Positions 1-10,387 of a stretch of DNA of 64,000 nucleotides are shown one piece after another (position 1 is the first letter of the stretch; every line of letters begins with the position of its first letter). The DNA comes from Cryptomeria japonica. Its lineage: Eukaryota > Streptophyta > Pinopsida > Cupressales > Cupressaceae. A program made the position numbers and the translations under genes. A model generated the notes under the pieces. That model was not told the origin of the DNA. It worked only from the letters and a program-made list of their open reading frames with translations, and made no database searches. The stretch lies in the NCBI RefSeq assembly GCF_030272615.1, contig NC_081412.1:26072501-26136500 (forward strand). The letters are read 5' to 3'.

Positions 1-36
1 TAACTCTCTAACTCCTTAAAATGAATTGAGTGAGGG

Positions 37-46
37 CTTATATAGC
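37..46 (-). promoter_or_regulatory. TATA box-like element at left edge of window
   Basis: The minus strand reads GCTATATAAG here, followed by an AT/CT-rich stretch running off the window. It lies about 150 bp beyond the end of the decayed minus-strand ORF, where the U3 region of a 3' LTR would be expected. The LTR itself cannot be delimited because the window ends. Confidence 0.35.
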
Positions 47-189
47 ACTCTCAAATACAATGAACAGCCTGGATCTAAAGAAGATCAAAGGCTGAGATTT
101 TGACACCTAAACCCTAATTAGGGTTTATTACAAAAAGAACCCCATTAAGATAAACATTATCAATCCATAGCCAATAGAGATTGGCACAA

Positions 190-3100
190 ATAATGAGGAA
201 ACATAGCCCAATGGGAATAAAGTTGCCACATCATTTTACAACAACTTCTCATCTAGAATTTTGTTCCTTTTCTATGTTGTTTTCTGGCAAATTCAATGAA
301 TCTGGACGTAATCCCCTCGATCTCAGCAATGGGAATCTCATGCAGGTTCTTCATTCATTCTTCCAAGTGCAGGACTTGATCAAAAGCTGCAAGAAGGGTC
401 ATCTCCCATCCAGGCTCTAGCTCTTTTGTCTTTTCGATCAAGAACATAGTAGCATACATCTGATCTCGCTGCTTTTCTGTGACCATGTTCTCCTCTTTGC
501 AAAAAATAATCTTGATCTTGTCTTCCAATTCTTGGACATCTACATCTATCTCGATATCTATCCTTCTGTCAAGGATTGTACACAATACATCAAACACCTT
601 ATCTTGAATAGGGTGGATAGTGCCTTCAACTCGGTTGCATTTGTTATTGATGTCTTCGAAAAGAACTTCCTTCATTTGGAGCAAAGTTGACCATTGCAGA
701 AGGTTATGGGTTCCTCCCTCCATTATCTTTTCTTGTGCTAAAATCTGCCTTGACTTCCTTCTTATCACTTGTAAGACCGAGATGACAATGTCTCTAGTGT
801 GAAGGAATGCATCCACAGTTATCAATAGATTATGAATGATCTCAAGGACTTAAATAGCCCGATGAACTGCCTTCATCATTCTTGTTACAAATTCAATGGC
901 TACCTTGTAAGATTCATCAATCCATGAACTCATGAGTTGGGCTAAGTTCTTCATCCTTTCTGCCTCATTTATTGATTCAGGAGGAAGTGAATGCAAAGGT
1001 GATGGATCATGTCACCTTAATGGTTGATTAAGGTGGCTAAAATAATTCCTCCAAGCACTAACCTCCCTTTCTAGCTTCTTATTCTTTTCCATTTCTTCTT
1101 TGAGTTTGTCATTAAGTGCTCTTACTGAATCAGTTGCTTCTTCCATGGCCTACTCGGAAGTAAGTGGACCAAGATCGAATGTCTCTAAATCATATTCTTT
1201 TGCCATAATCTCATCCTCATACTTGTCCACTCCACTACTGGTGTGGCTACCTGTATCTTCCTAGATCCTGCATCATCTCTAATTACCTTTGACATCTTTG
1301 TAGCCTTCTTTTTTTCAATCTCTTCTTGGGAATTTCCTATGAGACTTTCCAAATCAAATACTTGTTCGTCCTCCTCAACTACAACTACCCTCGTTAGTCT
1401 TTCTTTCAGCCAATCTGGAATGGAAGACTTTCTTTCCCTTACCTGTATCTCCTTAGGCAGAGGTCTATCGTCTCTGCAAGGAGATGTTGCTTCATCATCA
1501 TTCTTTTCTTCTTGTTGTTCATTAGCACCAACATGGAGAGATTGACTTGATGAGTGCTGAGGTGTTCGTCCCTTGCCTTGTTTATTATTCTGCACCATGG
1601 ATTCCATACACTCATCAATTTCATACACTATCTCTCTTTGATCTTCTCCTTGACTTATCTCTTTTTCATGTCTAGAAGACGTACTCAGTGGACGATCAGG
1701 ATTCACCTTTTGTTTCTTCTTGGAAGGTTCTCTCTTCTCAAGTCCTTTTCTCTTCGACCCTTTGGAATGAGAAGTGGTCTCACTCACACTTGCTTCCCCT
1801 TCTTTTGTTCTTGTTTCTAAGGTGAATGTCATGGCTATATTCTGCTCCTTTAATTTTTTATGTTATACGTCCACCCATCTGCGAGTGCAATTTAAAACAG
1901 GATCCATCAATGCTCTTAGGTCTGCAACTTCTTGCTCATTCCAATCTATCTTTACTTCTTTATCTTCCTTCTCATAGGACGATTGGAGATATCTACCACT
2001 GTCCTAGGCTTGATCGGCTACTCTATAAACCTTACATTTCCGGGTAAGATCCAAGGGTAATCTAGAATGCATCTTTCTTTTCACCTCTACATCATCCTGG
2101 ACATTCATCCAGAAGTCCTCCACTTGAAACTCATGTTTGTACTTCTTCCCAACTGTCTCTTCCATATGACCATGAGGATCGAAATTCTCTCTTGAGGCAA
2201 AGGATGTGAATGAATACAGAGATAATTCCTTTTCTGCATCCTCTGTGGCTTGAGAATTAGGACACACTTCAATTGAATTTCCCAGTAAAATGGGTACGGG
2301 GATACCATTTCCATGCTTATGTCTTGATGCTTTAGCATAAGCAGCCAACTGTCTAGTCACTTCCAGTAATATTATTCTATCTGTAGGATACCTTGGCAAC
2401 ATATAGGGAGGTGAAGGACTTCCATGGACCCTGATGTAGGTGAATTTTGGAAATTGGATGAACCATGCACCATGTTTCTTCACGAGCTCCTGTGCCTCGG
2501 TAGACAGTCGATGGTGAAGCCCTCCTTGCAATGTCCTAGTGATATACATCGTGAAGGTGTCATTGACTAGCTTGTAGTCATTCCTTGGCGGATGATGCAA
2601 TTGAACATAAGAATCACATGCTCTTATTTCTCTGGGTCCTCTCCCAACAACTCCTTTGTGTGGTAGCCCTGCATACTCAAAACTTCTTACTAAGGAATAT
2701 ATGACATATGAACTCATGTGGAATGACTTAGTAGGGACTAACCTCCTCAATTGCACATCTAGGTTGTTGCTAATGATTCTAACCCAACTAAGCATTCCTT
2801 TTCCTTGGACGATCACTTGAATAAAGAAAAACATCCACTTGTCGAAGAAGAAGGCCTGAGAGGCACCTATAACCCGATTGAGCATGGTTATCAAGTCCCT
2901 AAATTCTTCTTGGAAATCAATTCTATGTGGCGTATTAGGTATCTTGTTCAAGCGAGGCCTACTCTTGAGTAACCAATTCTTATTGATGAAGTTCAGACAG
3001 GTATCAGGATCATCTTCGTAGATGGACCTAGCTCCTTCCAAGCTCTTGTAGATCATATCTCTCGGCTCCGAGAGATGAAAAGTTTCACTTATAGCTTCTT

Positions 3101-3437
3101 CTGAAAGATAGGCTAGGACAGTTCCATCCTCGACTACGATCGTCCTTGAATGTGAATCATAATGCTTGGCACATTCGATCATTAGCTCGTGACATCTAAC
3201 TACAAGAGGGAAGCCTGCGGCCTTCATGATGCAACTCTCAATTATCTTCTTGGCTACGGGTGATGGCTTGCCGATGTAGGGTGCTTTTCGAAACTTCTTC
3301 ACATTGAAGTTTTCTAGATTGGTGTCTCCGATATTGCTCCATTTGGACACGATCCTAGTCTCCAAATCATCGTTCTTTTGATCTTCTTTGATGAGAGCCT
3401 GTCAGGTAGTGGATCCACTTGCCTTTGGGGTCGTCAT
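190..3437 (-). pseudogene. Decayed retroelement-like ORF, about 1,000 codons
   Basis: One long minus-strand reading frame can be followed from an ATG at 3435-3437 to about 190, broken by in-frame stops and at least one frameshift near 1225. Open pieces are 2004-3365 (453 codons), 1185-1832 and 355-825. The first stop (TGA) is 11 codons after the ATG, and others sit near 1990, 1870, 1155, 1015 and 840. Several are one C-to-T step from CAA, CAG or CGA. The N-terminal half is globular and rich in aromatic residues. The middle (1185-1832) is charged and low-complexity, with a basic KRKGLEKREPSKKKQK stretch resembling a nuclear localisation signal. The C-terminal part is helical and acidic, with a coiled-coil look. 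I do not recognise the family. The layout (promoter, intron in the 5' UTR, single long ORF) resembles plant gag-only or captured-ORF retroelements; no protease, RT or integrase is visible. Confidence 0.5.
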
Positions 3438-3444
3438 TTGATAC

Positions 3445-3694
3445 CTACAAAAAGAGGCTTAAGTTAGGTTTAAGTATAATACCCAAGATAGGAGATTTGA
3501 AACCTTTAAAGAAATTATTAGATTACAATTTGAAAATAGAGTGATAAACCCTTAAAATTATGAATTTTCAAATTGATATCACCTATGAATCAAACCAGAT
3601 TATTGAAGTTATTGAAGACTTAACTTCAAAAACGATTGATATAGAAATTTGAATGAGATCTTCAATATACTTTCAAAAATCTGATTGTACATAC
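3445..3694 (-). other. Probable 5' UTR intron of the 190-3437 ORF
   Basis: On the minus strand a donor GAGAAG|GTATGT (cut at 3694/3695) is followed 250 nt later by the acceptor TTTTTGTAG|GTATCAAATG (cut at 3445/3444). The ATG at 3437 lies 8 nt after the acceptor. The interval is AT-rich with a pyrimidine run before the AG, as in plant introns. No transcript evidence is available here. Confidence 0.5.
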
Positions 3695-3926
3695 CTTCTC
3701 CTTGATTTCTAGCTATCAACTTGAAAAGATGGATAAAAAAATGAAGATTTGTGCTGGATGAAAGGTCTTTGATCTACACTTCCTATTCGCCCTTGATGAT
3801 TTAGCCTTTAATCAGCCTTCCTCAATCAGCAATTCGCCCATACCTGCTGCAATTCACTCCTCTAATTCTGCTCCTCAAATTCGCTTTAGGAAAAATGAAT
3901 GAATGAAGATTTCAAAATACATCTTC

Positions 3927-3933
3927 CTTTATA
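3927..3933 (-). promoter_or_regulatory. TATA box upstream of the 190-3437 ORF
   Basis: The minus strand reads CGCCCTATAAAGG. It is about 230 bp upstream of the predicted intron donor and about 490 bp from the ATG, a sensible distance for a core promoter with a spliced leader. The hairpin array begins about 500 bp further upstream. Confidence 0.5.
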
Positions 3934-3939
3934 GGGCGC

Positions 3940-4430
3940 TTTCACCATTTTACCAATAGGCCGACTTGCATAAATGCACAAATAAAATAAAATAAAATTT
4001 CCTCCAAGCTGGCCAACTTAGCAATAAAGCTAAAAAAAATGTTCTTGGGCACCAAAGGATAATTTTTTTAATTTAAGGCTTAAAAATCAATTTACCCATT
4101 TTGATAGGTGTCTAATTCAGGCGGATTTGCATTACTCACACAAATGAGGTTTGATTAGCAATCAATGAGAGGGAAATTGTGTCTTGAATATGGTTTGATT
4201 TGCGAATTTCTCAAGAGGGTATAGGTAAGCCTAGAAGATGCTAGAGTTTCTTCAAAGTTTTATGAAGGCACACTTAGTCTTCATAATCAATAGAATGTTC
4301 ATGATGCGAGAAACTTCATCTTTCCATACCTTCACAAGATTGATTTTTCATTACTTCATGCTCTTGTCATCATGACCTTGCAACTTGCCTTTTGCCTAGC
4401 TCAATCAAGGTGAAAAATAGGCATTTCAAA
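3940..4430 (-). other. AT-rich promoter-proximal spacer
   Basis: No ORF or repeat stands out. Near 4107-4119 the minus strand reads TGAATTAGACACC, faintly like the TGTAGACACC start of the LTR at 43318. It is not strong enough to call an LTR edge. Confidence 0.3.
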
Positions 4431-7400
4431 GGATTTCGCCCTGGACCCTTTGGAAGGGTCAGGAGCGATTTCCATGATTAGGTCTCAATTGCCTCACTCC
4501 GAATTGCTCTTCAAGGTAAGCATATGTTAGTTTTAGCTCTTCAAAGCCTAGGGATTCATTTTTTAGCTTCCATCATGGGTGAATTAGGTGATCATGAGAA
4601 TTTCGCTCTGGACCCTTTGGAAGGGTCAGGAGCGAAATTCATCCCTTAGCTCAAAATTCATACTTCTTGAACTCAAGACTTACTCAAATGCAAGCTTGTG
4701 GCAATCTCCAAGTCTAATCCACCTTGATCACTGTCCTGGCTTAACAAAAACTTGGAGGAAACATGATATTTTGTGAATTTCGCTCTAGACCCTTTGGAAG
4801 GGTCAGAAGCGAAATTCAAGTTTTAGGCTTGATCCTTCATTTCTTTTACTTCAATTCATCTTGCAAGGCTAAATAACATCATTCCATCCTCAACCACACC
4901 CTAGGAATCAAAGTCTTGGCCTCACACAAGGAGAAAATAGTTGATTTGAAGAATTTCGCTCTGGACCCTTTGGAAGGGTCAGGAGTGAAATTCATTGCTT
5001 GCTTGTCTTCTCTTACTTAGCTCCATTCTTTTCACTTTGTTTCCCCTTGACTCCCTCATTTGGATCCATTTCTCAACCTGACAACATTTGCTTGATCCCC
5101 AAAAAGCCTGAAAGGGAAAATTCACTCAAAATCATGGCTAGGGACAGGACCTATCTAGGATTTCGCTCTGGACCCTTTGGAAGGGTCAGGAGCGAAATCC
5201 TTATCCTAGTCTAAAATCTACATCTCTGGTGGCCAAAATCCATTCAAGGGCAATCCTAAGGGCTTATCTCACCTTGGTCTAGGCTTGGCTTGGCACAAAT
5301 TTTGGAAGATAGGATGGGTTTTAGGATTTTCGCTCTGCACCCTTTGGAAGGGTCAGGAGCGAAATCCTTGTTTTAGGACAAATTCTACCATGCCTCTCAC
5401 TTCAACTCACCTCAAAGGTCAAGGAAACTTTGCTTCATTCTTCCCTAAGCCATAAGAACCAAAATTTTGACTTCATTTGCAAGGAAAATAGGTGATCTTA
5501 GGAATTTCGCTCTGGACCCTTTGGAAGGGTCAGGAGCGAAATTCTTGGTTTTGCTCAATTCCTTCAAATTCATTGATTATTAGCAACTCAAAGTCATTCC
5601 TAAGGACATATCCAATCCTAATTCATCTTGGTCCACACTTGTCTTGGCGTAAAATTGAGAGAAAAGAGAGGTTTTGGGGAATTTCACTCTGGACCCTTTG
5701 GAAGGGTCAGGAGCGAAATTTTCATTCTAGGATTGATATTTCATCTTTTCAACTCCAATCTTCTCTGGAAGGCAAAAATACATCACTGTCCTTGCATCCA
5801 CGCCATAAGAACCAAGGTCTTGACCTTATCTAAGGAGAAAATGGGTGTTTTCAAGAATTTCGTTCTGGACCCTTTGGAAGGGTCAGGAGCGAAATTCAAG
5901 TTTTAAGCTAAAATTCTTCATCTCCTCCACCTTTAGTCACTCCCTAAGGCGAAAAACATGTCAAACACTTCCAAACATGCCTTAGAAACTAAGAACTTGG
6001 TCTCAGCAAGGAAGAAATTGAGGTCTATGGGGATTTTCGCTCTGGACCCTTTGGAAGGGTCAGGAGCGAAAACCATGTTCTTGGTTGGTCTCCCACTTCC
6101 TTCATCAAATCCTCCTTCAAACTTGATTTAATTCAGGCTCCTTTCATCTTACTTAAGTGAATATACCATCAAATTAGCTCAAGACAAGGTCATTTCATCA
6201 TTTTAGGAAATAGGGGGTCAAACTGAGAATTTCGCTATGGTCAGGAGCGAAATTCTCAGTTTGACCCCCTATTTTGCCTAAAATGATGAAATGACCTTGT
6301 CTTGAGCTAAAGGGTCAAGAGCGAAATTCTCCTTCTAGGTTGATTTCCACCACTTCATCACCTCAAATCTCCTCTCAAAGACAAATGTGCATCAAAGCCT
6401 TCCCATCACGCCTCAGAAGTCAACAAACTTGGTCATATCAAAGAGCAAAGTGGAGGAAAAGTGGATTTCGCTATGGACCCTTTGGAAGGGTCAGGAGCGA
6501 AATCCATGTCTTAGGTCAAAATCTTCATCTTTTAATGCTTCCAACCACCTTTCAAGGCAAGAACATACCGATCCACCCTCTAACATGCCTTAGAAACCAA
6601 TGCCTATCTAAAACAAGGAAGGAAATGAGAGTTATAAGGATTTTCGCTCTGGACCCTTTGGAAGGGTCAGGAGCGAAATCCTCTTTCCAGGTTGATTTGC
6701 ACTTCATTCATCCAATTCTTCCTCAAAACGTAATCAATTCAACTTCCTTTCACCCCAATCAAGGCAATCCACCATCAAAACTAGCTCCAGACAAGGCTAA
6801 CCTAGGTCTCAAGGCAAAAAAGGAAGGTCAAATGGAGGATTTCGCTCTAGACCCTTTGGAAGGCTCAGGAGCGAAATCCATGTTTTAGGTTGATTTCACA
6901 CTCCATTGTCTCAATTCACCCTCAAACTTGATCAAATTCACCTCTCCTTATCACCATCAAGTCGATTTGTCACTTACTTAGCTCAAAACAAGGTCTTTCC
7001 AATGTCCTAGGCAAAAATAGAGGGTCAAATGAGGATTTCGCTCTGGACCCTTTGGAAGGGTCAGGAGCGAAATTCCTATTTTGGGTTGATTTTGACTACT
7101 CCATCGCCTCAATCCAATTTTCAAAGGCAAGAACACATCAATGTCTCTCCAATCATGCTTAAAAGTCAACAAATTTGGTCATAACAAGGGGTAAAATAGA
7201 GGAAATGTGAATTTCGCTCTGGACCCTTTGGAAGGGTCAAGAGCAAAATTCATATTTTGAGCACCTTTCACCCTTCCTTCCTGCTTTTCATGCTTTGGAC
7301 ATAACTTCTCAAGCCTCCTTCAATCATCATCAAGTGAATTTGCTCATCAAATTGGCATTTAGTTCAAGATTTTGTGAAGAAATAGGGTTATACAAGAATT

Positions 7401-7588
7401 TCGCTCTGGACCCTTTGGAAGGGTCAAGAGCGAAATTCACCCTTAGGCTCAAATTTTGACTTCATCTCCCATATTTCTTCATCCAAACGAGTGTTTTGTC
7501 CTCAATAATGCCTAGGAATGAGTTAGTTCTAAGTTTGGATCAAAGTAGAATGTCCTCTGGACCCTTTGGAAGGGCCAGGAGCGAAATC
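4431..7588. repeat. 18-copy tandem array with a 43-bp hairpin core per unit
   Basis: Hairpin cores start at 4431, 4598, 4775, 4951, 5158, 5324, 5502, 5679, 5855, 6031, about 6225, 6463, 6638, 6837, 7033, 7209, 7396 and about 7548. Spacing is mostly 166-207 bp, with a mode of 175-178. The core is a stem: GAATTTCGCTC pairs with GAGCGAAATTC (11 bp), then a 2-nt mismatch, GACCCTT pairs with AAGGGTC (7 bp), with a 3-nt loop. Sequence between the cores has diverged strongly (only short motifs such as ttcacctc and aaggcaa recur), while the cores stay nearly identical. Short open frames across the array come from the repeat itself (it encodes peptides such as GPFGRVRSEI) and are not genes. Confidence 0.9.
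6176..6308. repeat. Extended palindrome replacing one hairpin core
   Basis: The left arm 6176-6236 (starts AGCTCAAGAC, ends TTTCGCT) is the reverse complement of the right arm 6246-6308, with a single 2-nt indel, around a 9-nt loop (ATGGTCAGG). Immediately after comes AAAGGGTCAAGAGCGAAATTC, the missing second half of an ordinary core. The left arm is array spacer plus the first half-core, so the right arm is an inverted copy of it. Confidence 0.9.
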
Positions 7589-7589
7589 C

Positions 7590-8085
7590 CTGATTCTAGG
7601 CCTGATTCACTTTGGAATTAACTTGACTTTGCCCTAGACTCAACCCTTGGTGCATATCCTTCCACATCCTTGCCAATTTGCTCAACAATTCTTGAAATCG
7701 CCTCCTGAATCTTCCTTTGGCCACTGGCTCTGCCTAATCGACTCTGACTTGACGGAAGACAAGACTTTGACATGAAAACCAACAATCCTGACCTACCTTG
7801 ACTTGGGACTTTTATCTCTTTTGCACAATTTATCCATCTTCAATCTCCTGAAATGTAAGACCCCTCTAAGATAACCCTAGGGTTCAAGACGGGCAACAAA
7901 CGACTTCCCCAATTCCAGATTACATTTAGCTTTTGAAAGAAACCCTAGGATGAGCTCTTTGAGAGAAACCCTAATCTATTCAGCCCAGGCGACCACTAAC
8001 TCACTCAAAACACCTAGCAAGCAGAGAAAACCCTAGCTAAGGGAAAGAAAAACCCAAGAGAAAGAGGGGGTCCCCATCCTGATGG
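7590..8085. other. Non-coding stretch between hairpin array and gag remnant
   Basis: No coding frame is seen. It contains several CCCTAGGGTT and ACCCTA motifs and a short inverted repeat (GGTCCCCATCCTGATGGGG, 8068-8087). The gypsy gag frame stops making sense at about 8090, so a junction between two elements probably lies there. Confidence 0.4.
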
Positions 8086-8982
8086 GGCGATGTGTGAAAT
8101 GGTCACAATAGTCTCCAAACTACCAACCTGTTTCAATTGTGCCAACTCCCTAAAGTACATCTCTGGATCCTTGCGATCGAATCTCTCTATCAACCTGTCA
8201 GTGAACTCCGCATTGGTGGTGATGTGATTGTGACCGAGCGTGACTAATCCATGATACCACCATTCATGAGCAGCACCCTCCTAATGCAATGTGGCGAACC
8301 TGATAGCATCCTCTTCAGGCATCGGTCTTAGTGACAAATAGTTATCTAACTTCTACACCCAAGCTCTTGCTGTACTTTTGTCACTACCATCAAAATATGG
8401 CATAGTAATCTTCCCAAGAGTGTGTTGGTAGTCAGTCCGCACCAGAGTGTGGTAATCATTCCTTCCTCCATTTCTCCTATTCCGCTGGTTCATGAATTGA
8501 TCGAAAGACCACATATCCCTCAAGTCAGGAGGCAAAGTGGTATACTCCAAATATTCTTGTTGAGCTTCATCTACATAAGGTACAGGGGCAACAACCTATG
8601 GTTGTTCTTCACGTGGAGTGAAGGTGGGAAAAAGTGGTCTCGTCACCGATCCTCTAGTGTAGGCATCACACTGATTGGTAGACCTGTCTCTTCCTTCCAC
8701 TTCATTGCGGCTACCACTTCCACTGTCTTCCCCTAAATTACTTGTTCGATTTTGTTCAGGTTGCTGATGTATTTGATCCATTTTCCCTAGCAACCGGGAC
8801 ATCATGTCGATCATGGTGTTGAACTTTCGTTCGATTCTTGCATCTTTATCCTCATTTGCCATGTTAGGAGCGGCCTTGTCTTTTTCTTTCTCTCTCCATG
8901 CCTCTAAAAAAGTGTCAACTTCAAGTACCTGTGGAATGTTGTATTGCTGCCTTCGTTGTTCCTTGGTGTAGTACCTTATTTC
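8085..8982 (-). pseudogene. gag: Ty3/gypsy gag remnant, interrupted
   Basis: The minus-strand frame shows the hallmark of plant Ty3/gypsy Gag (Retrotrans_gag family): TMPYFDGSDKSTARAWV near 8355-8405, followed by a WWYHGL-type motif and a LIERFDRKDP-type segment ending near 8100. Gag is the structural protein that assembles the particle and packages element RNA. In-frame TAG stops occur at 8596-8598, 8353-8355 and 8281-8283, each a plausible C-to-T or G-to-A change. Upstream, the frame is open without a stop to exactly 8982, where the solo LTR begins. It resumes in the same frame at 10303, just after the target duplication, and continues toward the PBS at 10374-10386. Pol is absent, the element being cut off near 8090. 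Confidence 0.75.
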
Positions 8983-10298
8983 TGTAATGTCCCCGTTTTC
9001 GTGAGCATCAGAGTTCGAGGGATTAGCCTATTATTTGGACTCTCGTAGGCTAACATTCGGGATAGAGAGTCTCCGTGGCAGTTCCACTTCTTCAGTTGAG
9101 TCTTGGTTTCAGTTCCAAGGCCTTTGCAGTTAGTGTATAGGCTTAGTTGAGGGACTTACTGTTTATAGTAAGTCAATCTAGTAGTTGTGATATTTTTAGT
9201 CAGGGCACCTCAACACATGGGGGTTATTCAGTGTTGATCCCAGCTTCTAACGGCAAAAAGACTGAATATTGAGGGAGATATTAATATTTTAGTGGTGAAG
9301 TTATTTAATTAACTTATATGGATATTAAGTCATAAAGTGACTTTATTAAAATTATAAGCCACTTAAAAATTATAAAGTGACTTTATAAAAAATTAAAAGG
9401 TCACTTAAAATATTAAAAGTGATTTTAAATCATTTAAATGTAAAAGTGCATCCAAGATGAATTTAAACTATTGAAAAGTGATTTAAATACATTTAATGTA
9501 TTTAAAATTGCATTTGGGCGTACTTTCTTGGAATTTGTGCTTTTGGGGATATAAGGGAAAAAGAGCAATTCAAACTCCATTATTGATTATTTGACATTGC
9601 TTGTATTTTCTCTGTGGATTGTCTGAGACAAGGGTTTCAGAGGGTTTTCTATTGAAGAACGTTCATTCTTCATGGATCTGTGATTCTAAGGCTGTGAAAG
9701 ATTAGCTGAATTATTGCAAACTGAGAGGGCTTCACACAGAAGTTTTCAGGTGCTTCATCAGAGGTTATTTGTGTTAGTTATTTGCAGATTTGGAATAAGG
9801 AAGGAAGCAATACAATTTAGAAGCCTCATTAGCAGCATTCTTTCAGTTCAATAACCAGCCGTACAGGATTCATTGCTGGCCGTACCAATTTGGTTGGCGC
9901 GTGGAGCTCCAAAAAAGAGGCGTTTTGCTTGGGAGGCTGGAACGCCTACCCAAAGTGCATTCTAAATGCACAATTCCCAACGCCTAGTCCTTGAAAGCTA
10001 TTCTACCTACTTTCTAGCTCAGAGAAATCATTTCCTAGACTTGTACGACCTTTTTTGTCAATTTCCCAGTTTTGGCTAGCAAACACCAAATTTCTTCATT
10101 TAAAATAAGCTAAGGACCCACGGGTATACAATTAGCAGTAGGGTTTATTGTAGTAGGTATCTTATTCATAATATAGTTGCAGTTGCTCTCAATTTTATTT
10201 CTATTTGGTTTTATGTGCAATCCTTGCCTAGCAAGTGTTATTTTATGCTTTAAAATTGTTCAAAAACCTTGAAAACCCAAAAACACAACAACAATAGT
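8983..10298 (+). mobile_element. Solo LTR inserted into gag
   Basis: It begins TGTAATGTCCCC and is flanked by 5-bp duplications ATTTC (8978-8982 and 10299-10303). Removing it restores the minus-strand gag frame across the junction, which supports the edges. A TATA-like GGATATAAGGG lies at about 9546-9556. The right end (CAACAATAGT) is not the canonical CA, so either the end has mutated or the last bases are non-standard. The first 75 bp resemble the start of the LTR at 11991 read on the other strand, so the two are relatives. Internal 9290-9500 has short repeats built on AAAGTGACTTTA. No coding region is inside. Confidence 0.65.
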
Positions 10299-10373
10299 AT
10301 TTCAGGAGGGTTAGAACCAGCAGGGTTCTTACAATTTCTCTTTCACTCATCAATCACAGGATGGCAGGATCTT

Positions 10374-10386
10374 GGCACTGATACCA
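10374..10386 (-). other. Primer binding site, initiator tRNA-Met type
   Basis: The minus strand reads TGGTATCAGTGCC, close to the TGGTATCAGAGC that is complementary to the 3' end of plant initiator tRNA-Met. It starts 1-2 nt after the LTR end at 10388 and primes minus-strand DNA synthesis in LTR retrotransposons. Confidence 0.7.
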
Positions 10387-10387
10387 T

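Noticed and set aside
5492-6888. Repeated peptide GPFGRVRSEI / SLWTLWKGQERN in several frames
   Set aside because: The peptides are read-through of the hairpin core in different frames; spacers between are full of stops and diverge without codon pattern.
4431-7588. Possible CRISPR array (regular palindromic repeats with unique spacers)
   Set aside because: Spacers are about 130 bp and mutually related, units are about 177 bp, the context is plant retroelement DNA, and no cas gene is present.
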